Part shown: in pieces, positions 41,466 through 49,588 of the stretch
Position numbering within the stretch: position 1 is the stretch's first letter
How the letters are laid out: each line of letters starts with the position of its first letter
NCBI GenBank assembly: GCA_016699165.1
Contig: CP064963.1
Span: 3,038,001 to 3,102,000 of the forward strand
Reading direction: 5' to 3'
From: Candidatus Melainabacteria bacterium
Lineage (GTDB): Bacteria > Cyanobacteriota > Vampirovibrionia > Obscuribacterales > Obscuribacteraceae
DNA length: 64,000 nucleotides
Notes under the pieces: model-generated
The model's input: the letters and a program-made list of their open reading frames with translations, nothing else
The model's database searches: none
Told to the model about the DNA's origin: nothing
Made by a program: the position numbers and the translations under genes

Positions 41466-41711
41466 ATTTTTTTGTCTAATTTTTCTAACAATAATTGAAA
41501 GTTGCTTTTTGCATCCGGGGCCAACCCTAAGCAAAACTGTCTAAAATACTTAGCTCGAACCTTTGCGCAAAAAAGTTACTTTTGTTCGACACCCTTAACC
41601 GCTCCGAATTCATTTGAGGCAACGGATTTAAAGATTAATTCTGCGATTTTCCTGGGGAGATCACGTATCTCTTATGTGCTTCAGGTGGGAATCCCACCAA
41701 ATTCAAAGGCT

Positions 41712-41731
41712 CTTATTATTTAGATAATAAG
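41712..41731 (+). promoter_or_regulatory. Leader palindrome before PG-hydrolase paralogue 1
   Basis: CTTATTAT-TTAG-ATAATAAG ends 3 nt before the ATG at 41735, where a ribosome site would be expected. The paralogue at 44130 has the same AGATAATAA followed by 4 nt and ATG. In RNA this could form a hairpin over the start. The rest of the gap 41466-41711 is AT-rich with no gene. Confidence 0.45.
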
Positions 41732-41734
41732 GCC

Positions 41735-43309
41735 ATGGCAGACGCGGTAAACGAATTCAACAACACGGGCGACGGTCGCACCAATGCGGCTGACTCGCTT
41801 GTCTTTTCGCAGACGGAAAGTTTCCTTCAGCGCCAAACCTCGCTTGCAAGCGCCTCCATGGATTTTTCAGGAAATAATCGAGCATTTGGTGACCGCACTG
41901 CCAGTCAATCCCAATTCGTCTCATCGCTGCCTGATTTGACTCTTACAAACAATCTGCCATCTCCCGAGACTGTTCTTGGAGCCATGAGCCTGGATTCGCC
42001 AATTCCGGTGATGAAGCGAAATACGGATGCAGGAAATTTCTTGTCTCCATCCTTTCAGGCTCCCACTCTGCAAGAACTGAGCAATCGGCGCAATCTTTCA
42101 AGCATGGGCGATATGTCGCTCGATCGGCTGTCTCGTGGCGCTCTCGATTACATAAAGTCTAACGGCGAACAGTTGCGTCGCTCGCCTGCAATGGCGCCTT
42201 ATGAAGCGCGCAGCAACGCTCAGCAATACCTGCCAAATGTGTCATTCAATAATCCACCGGCAAGTAGTTATAACTACGACATGCCGCGCAACTGGCAGCA
42301 ACAGCAGCAGTTTCAGCAGCAACAACAATTCAATGGCACTGTTGCTGGTTGTCCATGTTCGCACTGTGCCAATGGAAGTTACAGACCAGATAACGGAATG
42401 CGTCCGTATCAAATGCAGCCGTGGAGCCAGTCGCAACAATATAATCAGCCACAAGAGTTCAACCCGCAGCAGCAATGGACTCCGGGTTATGTTCCGCCAA
42501 ATAGCCAGCCGCAATTTAGCGACCAGCGCTACGACGCCTTTGTGCCGCGCCCGGGTGAATTCAGACCAGCATCAAATAGAGTAACGCCTGACCTGATGCC
42601 GCCTGGATGGTTCGAGGAGCTTTATGGCTCACCCAATCAAGCGCCGCCAAGACAACCATATAATGATACTCCGCGACCACCACGCGATTATCCACAGCAA
42701 CGTCCGCCAAACAATCGACCGCCCGAGACGTTCGACCCGCAGAATCTGCCGCCGCCTCGCCCTGATTTGGTGCGACCAGGCGAAAGAGATATAAATATGG
42801 TTTCACAGCCCTCTATTTCGGCTGAGAAGATAGACGAAATACTTCGATACTACAAATCCCCAGCCGTGGGCGTGGGCAAAGAGCTGTACGCTCTAGGCGT
42901 TAAATATGGAATCGACCCTGCCATCGCGCTCGGATTTTTTATAGTGGAGTCGACCGCAGGCAAGCACGGGCGCGCGTCGCGCAATAACTCATGGGGTAAC
43001 ATCAAGGGCACAGGACCTGCTGGAACCGATGGCACATTCAGAAAATACAATAGTTGGGCAGAAGGTGCTGAAGACTGGTTCAAGCTGCTTAAATATCAAT
43101 ATATTGCTACCGAACCAAATGAGTTTTATAAACGCAAACCATTTGGTGCTCAGACTTTGCGTGCCGTTATCGCGAAGTATGCACCAGGCTCAGACGGCAA
43201 TAATGAAGGCGGTTATATCGGAACTGTTATAAGTTTGCGTCAAAAGTGGGCGCGAGAAATGTTGGCGCAACAACCTACCAATCAGCGAACTGCAGAAAAC
43301 GATCGCTAA
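41735..43309 (+). CDS. Low-complexity protein with C-terminal glucosaminidase-like domain (paralogue 1)
   Basis: 524 residues, no signal peptide. Residues 1-about 190 are Ser/Asn-rich and contain SLDRLSRGALDYIKSNGEQL. Then a Pro/Gln/Asn-rich region with GCPCSHCANGSYRPDNG and YQMQPW, and RVTPDLMPPGWFEELYG. After a Pro linker, residues about 360-515 form a lysozyme-like domain: YGIDPAIALGFFIVESTAGK, NNSWGNIKGTGPAG and YNSWAEGAEDWFKLL, similar to mannosyl-glycoprotein endo-beta-N-acetylglucosaminidase (GH73-like) domains, with Glu in VEST as candidate acid. The first part is shared with the gene at 44130 but the catalytic end is different. Peptidoglycan is the likely target. Confidence 0.82.
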   Translation: MADAVNEFNNTGDGRTNAADSLVFSQTESFLQRQTSLASASMDFSGNNRAFGDRTASQSQFVSSLPDLTLTNNLPSPETVLGAMSLDSPIPVMKRNTDAGNFLSPSFQAPTLQELSNRRNLSSMGDMSLDRLSRGALDYIKSNGEQLRRSPAMAPYEARSNAQQYLPNVSFNNPPASSYNYDMPRNWQQQQQFQQQQQFNGTVAGCPCSHCANGSYRPDNGMRPYQMQPWSQSQQYNQPQEFNPQQQWTPGYVPPNSQPQFSDQRYDAFVPRPGEFRPASNRVTPDLMPPGWFEELYGSPNQAPPRQPYNDTPRPPRDYPQQRPPNNRPPETFDPQNLPPPRPDLVRPGERDINMVSQPSISAEKIDEILRYYKSPAVGVGKELYALGVKYGIDPAIALGFFIVESTAGKHGRASRNNSWGNIKGTGPAGTDGTFRKYNSWAEGAEDWFKLLKYQYIATEPNEFYKRKPFGAQTLRAVIAKYAPGSDGNNEGGYIGTVISLRQKWAREMLAQQPTNQRTAENDR

Positions 43310-43310
43310 G

Positions 43311-44015
43311 CTATAAGTTTTGAATGTCTAATTGCAAAGTATGTTGCACCGCTTCTGGTGCTATGCATTCTGGCGAGTTTGTTTTTGCAGAATTCACCAC
43401 ACTCGATACCGGTCGAGTGGAAAGTTCTTCGCCCGAGGTTGGCTGTAAAAGTGAAACCAACTCTTCCGTGGAGCTTAGTTCTGGATCGAGCCATAAGCGC
43501 TCCGTATCTGGTGTCATGATTGCGGGCATTCGGTCGTGAATATATAAAAACTCTTCGCTCGACGGAACAGTGATAATTGCGTACTGCCTTGTGGTATTAC
43601 CTTCGGTATCAGTGTTGTCTTGATAAAGTCCTGCAAAAGTGGCATTGCGATGCTCGTTCAAAGTGAAATACATGGGAATCTTCTTGCCTTTTTCACCCGG
43701 TAGCCATTCAAAGTAGCCATCGGTCGGAATAAGACAACGATTGCGTTTTAGATTGCCTTTAAATGTCGGCTTGTCCGCAAGCGTTTCGCGGCGCACGTTA
43801 ATAATGGGGCGCAATTTCTTCTCGCGAGCCCATTTGGGATAAAGACCCCACTGCAAAACTTCTAAATGAATACCGCCATCTCGACCAATCAACACCGGGT
43901 TGAGTTGGCTTGGCGCCACGTTAAAGCGCGGAATTATTCCGTACTGAGAAAAATCTTCCAGCTTGAATCGGTCCTGGAATTTAACGGGGTCGGTGAGTGT
44001 GTAGCGTCCGCACAT
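43311..44015 (-). CDS. yedK: SRAP domain protein (HMCES/YedK family)
   Basis: 234 residues. Starts MCGRYTL, so the catalytic Cys2 is at the N-terminus after Met removal. Other family residues are present: PRFNVAPSQ, VLQWGLYPKWA, NVRRETLADKPTF, CLIPTDGYFEW (Glu) and IHDRMPAIM (His). SRAP proteins crosslink to abasic sites in single-stranded DNA and protect them. The gene lies on the opposite strand between two paralogous hydrolase genes; its stop is 1 nt from the stop of the first, and its start is 114 nt from the second. Confidence 0.93.
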   Translation of the reverse strand: MCGRYTLTDPVKFQDRFKLEDFSQYGIIPRFNVAPSQLNPVLIGRDGGIHLEVLQWGLYPKWAREKKLRPIINVRRETLADKPTFKGNLKRNRCLIPTDGYFEWLPGEKGKKIPMYFTLNEHRNATFAGLYQDNTDTEGNTTRQYAIITVPSSEEFLYIHDRMPAIMTPDTERLWLDPELSSTEELVSLLQPTSGEELSTRPVSSVVNSAKTNSPECIAPEAVQHTLQLDIQNL

Positions 44016-44107
44016 GAAAATTTAATGGGAAGAATACGAAGAAATTTTGGGCATCTTACGAAAACATTTTACCGCGTGCGTGGTGATTACCGCATGGTCT
44101 CCTTATA

Positions 44108-44121
44108 TATCTATATAGATA
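44108..44121. promoter_or_regulatory. Palindrome before PG-hydrolase paralogue 2
   Basis: TATCTATATAGATA is a perfect 14-bp palindrome ending 8 nt before the ATG at 44130. Its AGATAATAA end is shared with the leader of paralogue 1. Confidence 0.4.
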
Positions 44122-44129
44122 ATAAACAC

Positions 44130-46025
44130 ATGACCGACGCAGCACCCGACTACACTTCAGAGCAAAAACCGCCAGTGCAGAGCACTGACAGTTTCAATTT
44201 GGCTTCGTCGAGCCAGTACACCCCGAGCCGTCTAGAATCGCAGACTTACCAAAACCTCAGCTCCGACTCAAGCTCCTTCAACGTTGCGCAAAACTCAGCT
44301 CTCTTCAATCGCAATCTATACGCAAGCGCCAGCTTCTCTGACCTCGGCGCTTACAATCGCGCTTTTAGCCAACGTCAAAACACTGCCAAGCTTCCCGAGA
44401 TCACCCTTGCTTCCGCTGACTTAAATCCCAACACCAGCATGTCGCGTATCAACGACGTGCAAAACAACAAATACGATGCCGTTCTTCCGCAGGTCTCCTT
44501 CACTTCTGATGCATATTCGAATGCAAATGCAGGCTCGCTCGATAAACTCTCACGCGGCGCTCTAGACTACATCAAAAACAACAACGATCAATTGCGTCGC
44601 AGCAACGCTCGCGGACCATTCGAAGGCAACAATGCCGCAGCGTACTTGCCTAACGTTTCCTTTGGACCTTCAAGTAGCGCATACACATTCGAAACCCCAA
44701 CCAACTGGCAGCAACAACAGCAAAACGCCTTCAATGGCTGCCCTTGCTCCGCCTGCGCAAACTCCAATTACAGACCTGAAAACGGCACTAGACCCTACCA
44801 AGTCCAGCCGTGGAATCAGCCACAAGGCTATAATCCAAATCCTGGCTACGTTCCACCAAACGCGCCTGCAGGCTATGGTGACCCACAATTCAACGATCCG
44901 CGTTTTGCTGATCCACGCTTCGATCAGCCTGGTCAGTTCTTCCCAGGTCAGACAGATCAGTACTTTAATAACTCAAATAGAGTGACACCAGATTTGATGC
45001 CACCCGGTTGGTTCGAAGAAATCTACGGCAACGGACCGGCACCACGCCCACGTCCTAGCGATAATCCCAATCAGCCCTACCGTCCGACTCGCCCTACAGG
45101 CGGAGACAGATATCCACAAGGTACAATCAACCGTTCGCAGTTTGACAGTCAGTTGGCAGATCCAAATGTTATGGCAGCCTTTGCGGGACGAATGAAGACT
45201 GAAGTCGGATCGCAAGGAGCGGACGCGCAATTGGCATGGGCTGAAACTGTTATGAATAGAGCTGCCTCGCGCGGTATAACTCTACTTCAGGCTTTGACTG
45301 GTAGATACTATCCTACTCATAATCCTGGACGTTCGGATAATCCAGCATTCATTCAAGCCATCACCAAAGCGTGGCAAGAGGGCACAGACACCACCAAGGG
45401 CTCGACTGGAAACGCTTCAGGTAGTGTTGGATTCGGACGAACTGGCAGAGAAATTATTCGCATCAACGGCGAGAAGTTCGGTATGGAAGAAGTTGACCTT
45501 AATAAAGGATGGATGCAAAAGTATCAGCAACTTAAATTCGGTGACCGCGGTGCAAATCCAAACAACAGACCAGAGCGTCCAACTCAGCCAGGCTACGACA
45601 ATCCAGTGGCAAACCCGACCACGGCTGACCAAATCACCCCGCAAAGCGCCAAGCGCTACCCGGGACTGATTCCTGAAGCCGACCGCCAGAACCTGATGCG
45701 CATGGCATTAATCAAATGCGGATTGCCTGTGAACGATGCTTATATAAAAGGATTGACCATAATCATTCAGAAAGAATCGAGCTGGGATCCAAACGTAGTC
45801 AACCGTTGGGACTCCAACTGGCGTCGTGGCACTCCTTCTATGGGTCTCATTCAAACCATCGAGCCGACCTTCAAAACCAATAAAATGGAAGGCTTCGACG
45901 ATATCTTGAATCCGCTGCACAATATGATTGCAGGTATCAGGTACGCTGTGAAACGTTACGGCGACTTGCTCAACGTGCCAGGCTTGAGATCGATGCGTAA
46001 TGGCGGCGCTTATAAGGGCTATTAA
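44130..46025 (+). CDS. Low-complexity protein with SleB-like and SLT-like hydrolase domains (paralogue 2)
   Basis: 631 residues from the ATG at 44130, chosen since its leader matches that of paralogue 1 and since the upstream part of the longer frame is antisense to the SRAP gene. The N-terminal half matches paralogue 1: SLDKLSRGALDYIKNNNDQL, GCPCSACANSNYRPENG, YQVQPW and RVTPDLMPPGWFEEIYG. Residues about 345-470 resemble a SleB-type hydrolase (MKTEVGSQGADAQLAWAETV, MNRAASRGITLLQAL). Residues about 545-631 resemble a lytic transglycosylase SLT domain of phage type (TIIIQKESSWDPNVVN with the Glu, PSMGLIQTIEPTFKT). No signal peptide is seen, so an unusual export route or lysis release is implied. 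Confidence 0.82.
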   Translation: MTDAAPDYTSEQKPPVQSTDSFNLASSSQYTPSRLESQTYQNLSSDSSSFNVAQNSALFNRNLYASASFSDLGAYNRAFSQRQNTAKLPEITLASADLNPNTSMSRINDVQNNKYDAVLPQVSFTSDAYSNANAGSLDKLSRGALDYIKNNNDQLRRSNARGPFEGNNAAAYLPNVSFGPSSSAYTFETPTNWQQQQQNAFNGCPCSACANSNYRPENGTRPYQVQPWNQPQGYNPNPGYVPPNAPAGYGDPQFNDPRFADPRFDQPGQFFPGQTDQYFNNSNRVTPDLMPPGWFEEIYGNGPAPRPRPSDNPNQPYRPTRPTGGDRYPQGTINRSQFDSQLADPNVMAAFAGRMKTEVGSQGADAQLAWAETVMNRAASRGITLLQALTGRYYPTHNPGRSDNPAFIQAITKAWQEGTDTTKGSTGNASGSVGFGRTGREIIRINGEKFGMEEVDLNKGWMQKYQQLKFGDRGANPNNRPERPTQPGYDNPVANPTTADQITPQSAKRYPGLIPEADRQNLMRMALIKCGLPVNDAYIKGLTIIIQKESSWDPNVVNRWDSNWRRGTPSMGLIQTIEPTFKTNKMEGFDDILNPLHNMIAGIRYAVKRYGDLLNVPGLRSMRNGGAYKGY

Positions 46026-46040
46026 AGTTAAAAAAGCGGT

Positions 46041-46748
46041 TTAGTGTGACATCATCTGTTTGCCAGCAAACTCGAACAGTAACAGTTCTGTCGGCAACAA
46101 TGATTTAATTTCGATGTCGTGTTTGTCGAGCGCGATGCCATCGCCAGCGACTGACTGCAGCCCGTTAATAAGGCACTCGCCCTGTACCATCTGCACCCAT
46201 ACTGAATTGCCTGTCTGTGCAGTGAATCTGTTTATAATGCCCGGGGTTGAATGCAATCGATAAAGTCGCACATTTTGATTAATGTGCAACGGGGAGTCGG
46301 TAGCCGGTCCGCCAATCAAAGTGAATTTGTTCAGCTCGTCGTTTATTTTTTTCTGTTCATAGGTGGGTTGCAGCCCTTCGGACTGGGGTTGAATCCAGAT
46401 TTGGAGTAAATGCACGGGTTCGTTAGAAGACGCGTTAAACGAGCTGTGAATTATGCCCTGACCAGCGGACATTTTCTGAACCTGTCCCGCTTCGATAATT
46501 GTGCCTGTGCCAAGACTGTCTTTGTGTTCGAGCTGTCCACTAATAATATAGGTGATAATTTCCATGTCGCGGTGAGGGTGCGAACCAAAGCCCATGCCCG
46601 GCGCGATAGTGTCCTCGTTGATTACTTTGAGAGGTCCAAAACCCATGTGTTCGGCGTCGTAATATTGATCGAACGAAAAGGTATGGTAACTTTCCAGCCA
46701 GGGTAATTCGGTATGACCGCGTTCTTGGGATTTTCTTAGTTCAAACAC
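46041..46748 (-). CDS. Pirin-family cupin protein with a changed metal site
   Basis: 235 residues from GTG 46748, which has GGGAGA 8 nt upstream and gives the usual N-terminus MFELRKSQERGHTE. The pirin core shows YHTFSFDQYYDAEHMGFGPL, GMGFGSHPHRDMEIITYI with two His ligands, and GQGIIHSSFN with the third His. The fourth ligand, Glu in HSE of YhhW and pirin, is Ser here. So the iron or other metal site is altered, and quercetinase activity should not be assumed. It converges with the hydrolase gene 15 nt away. Confidence 0.88.
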   Translation of the reverse strand: MFELRKSQERGHTELPWLESYHTFSFDQYYDAEHMGFGPLKVINEDTIAPGMGFGSHPHRDMEIITYIISGQLEHKDSLGTGTIIEAGQVQKMSAGQGIIHSSFNASSNEPVHLLQIWIQPQSEGLQPTYEQKKINDELNKFTLIGGPATDSPLHINQNVRLYRLHSTPGIINRFTAQTGNSVWVQMVQGECLINGLQSVAGDGIALDKHDIEIKSLLPTELLLFEFAGKQMMSH

Positions 46749-46838
46749 TGATTTTTCTCCCTTTTTTGTTATTAGCACAACAAAAAAAATGGATGATTTA
46801 ATTTGAAAAAATATGAAGCTCGATATATCTTAAACGCA

Positions 46839-46892
46839 GGTTGGACCTTATCTTTTTGATTTAAGTTTTATACTATCTAAAAAGGTCCAACC
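46839..46892. repeat. 11-bp inverted repeat related to the end of the DUF6088 gene
   Basis: GGTTGGACCTT (46839-46849) and AAGGTCCAACC (46882-46892) are exact inverted copies with a 32-nt spacer. The right arm with its flank (AAAAAGGTCCAACCCCCATTT) resembles AAAAGGTCCAGCCCCAATTT at the 3' end of the DUF6088 gene (near 47118). No gene is present in 46779-47050; the rest shows nothing. Confidence 0.55.
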
Positions 46893-47050
46893 CCCATTTT
46901 TTATTGGCATAAATTATTAAAGTCTCGAAGCTTTTCACGCGAGATGCGTGGTATCGCATGTGGTGGCGAAGATTGTTGAGCCCCGAGGCTTTTGGATCTT
47001 GTTATTGAATTTTGGACTTTTCGAATTCCAAGTGTCCTTTTAAATCCTGT

Positions 47051-47883
47051 CTACGAAGAAAGAAGTACAGCAGTATTTCTTTCTTCGAAAGAATGTGCGA
47101 ACTTAGTTACGATTTGAAAAGGTCCAGCCCCAATTTTCTAAACCATATAGATCTGTCAAGGTGTCTTCGTTTGCGGGATGATCGGGATTTCTAGGTTGAA
47201 ATTTAGGAAAGTAGACTTGCTGATTTGCAAATAGTCTTTCAGATAACCATCCCGGCATCCATTTTTTTGCCATTCTCAATTCTTCTTGCTCGATTGGATT
47301 GAATCTCGATTCTATCAACTGCTTAAAATCGATTGTAGGACCTGATCTGCGTCGATAACAATAGTTCGGACCCAATGACCATAGTGCTTGGATAAATTGA
47401 CCTACTCGAGTGTTAGAGAGGATCAATTTTCGCGGTGCCTGCTTTTGAAATTTGATCGTTCTTCCGGCATATTCAAATTGACTGGTACTGCCAGTAGTGG
47501 CATGTATCAATTTATTTTGATTGTCTGAATTTTCTGAAGCGAGGTGAAATTCTTTGGCCAGTTGTTTTCCTTGTGTTGATGTCTCTTTTGCAAACGCTCT
47601 AGCTTTTTTAGACGAGATATCATCCGAGCTGGGTGGTCTGGTAGTATCATAAGATCGGACATATAATCCGCGTGCGACTCGATAAACTACCTCATCTTTT
47701 ACCAATTTGTGCATTGTTAAATCAACAGCTCGACGTGAGCCATAAGGTAAGAGATCTCTGATGCTAAAAATTTGTTTTGGCTTGAGCCCATTTATATGGC
47801 GCCTGATTATTAAAGCGGTCGTAAGGGTCATTTCTTCGTCCTCCTACGTGGAAAGAAATACTGCTGTACTTCTTTCTACGTAG
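47051..47883. mobile_element. Possible small cassette: DUF6088 gene between inverted palindromic repeats
   Basis: The left copy (47051-47087) and right copy (47844-47883) are in inverted orientation and share an identical 27-nt core containing GAAATACTGCTGTACTTC. Each copy is itself an imperfect hairpin. They flank the DUF6088 gene closely: 15 nt after its stop and 12 nt before its start. This may be a non-autonomous mobile element or a pair of regulator-binding sites. I see no clear target-site duplication. Confidence 0.5.
47103..47831 (-). CDS. DUF6088/AbiEi-like HTH protein without a toxin partner
   Basis: 242 residues. The N-terminal region IFSIRDLLPYGSRRAVDLTM then KLVKDEVVYRVARGLYVRS is the winged-helix arrangement of DUF6088 and AbiEi antitoxin-type proteins. 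The middle has TGSTSQFEYAGRTIKFQK and RKLILSNTRVGQFIQALWSL, like the C-terminal AbiEi domain. TAGGAGGACGAAGAA precedes the ATG. AbiEi normally represses and counters the nucleotidyltransferase AbiEii; no such gene follows here. Inverted palindromes flank the gene. Base composition is more AT-rich than neighbours and suggests transfer. Confidence 0.78.
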   Translation of the reverse strand: MTLTTALIIRRHINGLKPKQIFSIRDLLPYGSRRAVDLTMHKLVKDEVVYRVARGLYVRSYDTTRPPSSDDISSKKARAFAKETSTQGKQLAKEFHLASENSDNQNKLIHATTGSTSQFEYAGRTIKFQKQAPRKLILSNTRVGQFIQALWSLGPNYCYRRRSGPTIDFKQLIESRFNPIEQEELRMAKKWMPGWLSERLFANQQVYFPKFQPRNPDHPANEDTLTDLYGLENWGWTFSNRN

Positions 47884-48016
47884 AACGGAGCAAAAAGGTT
47901 CAATCAAAAATCGAAATTTAATTTTTTTTGCCGACAAAGCGACAAGGCCTTGACGTTTAAACCAAGTCCCAGAGCCGTGTTCGCAAAACCAAATTCACGA
48001 AGGCGCACCAACGCAA

Positions 48017-49192
48017 TTATTTTTCAAAAGCTTCAGCAATAAAATTCGTCGCCATTGCTTGACGCATACTAATAGAAATTCCCGGAGCTTGATCTGGTAC
48101 ATCATTCACAAATGCAGTGTTGGCGTCATTATCGTAATGACCAACCAAGTGAAAAATCTTGCCGCGTCCATAATCAACAAGCACAGCTAAAATTCCAGCT
48201 TGATATAAATCAGCTTCTTCGGGTGGACGATATTTCGCAATATGTCCAATCTCCATATTCATCAGCATCTTGCTACGTGCCACCACTGTACAATAATTGC
48301 GCTGCACAATTCGCACAGCCTTCGACTCTTTAGCTATTTTCCAAAATGCTTCAGACGGAACATTCTTACACAACGGATCAGCTGACAATCCAACGGCATC
48401 TACCACTTGTTCCTGCAATTCAAATCCGCTCGGCTCGATAATGCGAACGAAACCTTTCATCTCGTTCAAAATTTCTAGCGCCCAATCTGTAGTAATTAAA
48501 TAACCACCAGACTTTACATAATTTGCCAAAGCCCTCGATTCATCAGGCAATAGCGCGCCTGGGCAGCTCAATACAATTACTTTGGTTTTGGTTAAATCGT
48601 AATTGCGAATTTGTTTGGGACCAATTCTTGTAAATGGAATTCCGAAACTACTTAGTGCATGCGCAGAATCATCCCATTCGCCTTTTATTTCAATGACCTG
48701 ATCTTTAGAAATACGCGCAGCTAATCCCGGATGCGACTGTGCGAGCCAGTTTTGAAAAGTCTTGCGCGTAACAGGTCCTGTTTTGGGTAACGCACTAACA
48801 GGCTTTTGCAATAACAAAGGCAAGTTAGTAAAGTCGTTATCTATTTGTTTAAATGAGCTTACACCTGCTTCTAAGGGGCGAGTAAAATCAGTTGTATTCC
48901 CGACTGGTTTTTCCTCTACGCGCTCTTGTCGTTCGTAGCGTTGCTGACGCTCAAGATCTCGTTCGCGCTCATTAGGCATTTGCTCATCTAAAGATTGCTG
49001 CAAAGTCTGTGGTTGAGGAAATTGACTTGGGGCTTGATTCTGTGGCACTGGATTTTGCGGCGCCTGTTGGTTTTGTTGATTAATTTGAGATTCGTCTTCA
49101 ATCCATTCATCGGCAGAGACACGACCAACAGAAATACTGCTCGCCAAAATTGAGGAGAGCAGAATACCAGCAAGCCATTTTGTGCAAGACAT
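48017..49192 (-). CDS. Exported protein with a ThuA/amidotransferase-like fold
   Basis: 391 residues. Signal peptide at about 1-27 (SSISVGRVSADEW). A Gln/Pro/Asn-rich and then Arg/Glu-rich linker covers about 30-95. The C-terminal domain has YDLTKTKVIVLSCPGALLPD, RALANYVKSGGYLITTDWAL and GRGKIFHLVGHYDNDANTA, similar to periplasmic ThuA or DUF4159-type class I amidotransferase-like folds, with SCPG at the nucleophile turn. Catalysis is uncertain. It follows the small gene at 49204 by 11 nt, so they form an operon. Confidence 0.72.
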   Translation of the reverse strand: MSCTKWLAGILLSSILASSISVGRVSADEWIEDESQINQQNQQAPQNPVPQNQAPSQFPQPQTLQQSLDEQMPNERERDLERQQRYERQERVEEKPVGNTTDFTRPLEAGVSSFKQIDNDFTNLPLLLQKPVSALPKTGPVTRKTFQNWLAQSHPGLAARISKDQVIEIKGEWDDSAHALSSFGIPFTRIGPKQIRNYDLTKTKVIVLSCPGALLPDESRALANYVKSGGYLITTDWALEILNEMKGFVRIIEPSGFELQEQVVDAVGLSADPLCKNVPSEAFWKIAKESKAVRIVQRNYCTVVARSKMLMNMEIGHIAKYRPPEEADLYQAGILAVLVDYGRGKIFHLVGHYDNDANTAFVNDVPDQAPGISISMRQAMATNFIAEAFEK

Positions 49193-49203
49193 CGTTTAGA
49201 TCT

Positions 49204-49446
49204 TCAGGCGTGTTTGCGAATTGGAGTCACACCAGCGTCGTCGATGTCGTTGATGGAGTGCTTCAATTGAGTCAGCGCTTTTAGATTGGGTAAAATTACT
49301 TCTTTCATTTCATCAAGCTCATAAGTGCCGATTTCGCGGTGTTCGTAGCGCCTACAAACATCTTCCCAAAGCTCGAAAAGTTTTTTGGGATCGCACATCT
49401 CGCGAGCTTTTTTCTGAAATGTTAGAAGGTCAAATGCTTCGTTCAC
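49204..49446 (-). CDS. Small helical protein of unknown function
   Basis: 80 residues from GTG 49446, preceded by GAGGAGATTTCTC; the longer frame would start at a TTG that overlaps this ribosome site. The sequence is charged and helical: FQKKAREMCDPKKLFELWED, YEHREIGTYELDEMKEVILP. No membrane helix or known family. The exported ThuA-like gene starts 11 nt after its stop. Confidence 0.7.
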   Translation of the reverse strand: MNEAFDLLTFQKKAREMCDPKKLFELWEDVCRRYEHREIGTYELDEMKEVILPNLKALTQLKHSINDIDDAGVTPIRKHA

Positions 49447-49588
49447 GAGAAATCTCCTCAACCTCTATTTAGAGCATGCAGATAAAATCTGTTTATGTCA
49501 AGTCGTACCCGTCGCGTAGCTTTTGTATTACTTGAGCGATAACCGCTAGTGATACCAATAGCACGTTCTGGATATGCCAGAGAAATAT

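Noticed and set aside
43866..44129. Longer N-terminus for hydrolase paralogue 2
   Set aside because: This part is antisense to the SRAP gene start and absent from paralogue 1; the leader similarity sets the start at 44130.
47051..47883. Complete AbiE toxin-antitoxin system
   Set aside because: Only the AbiEi-like part is present; no nucleotidyltransferase gene lies on either side.
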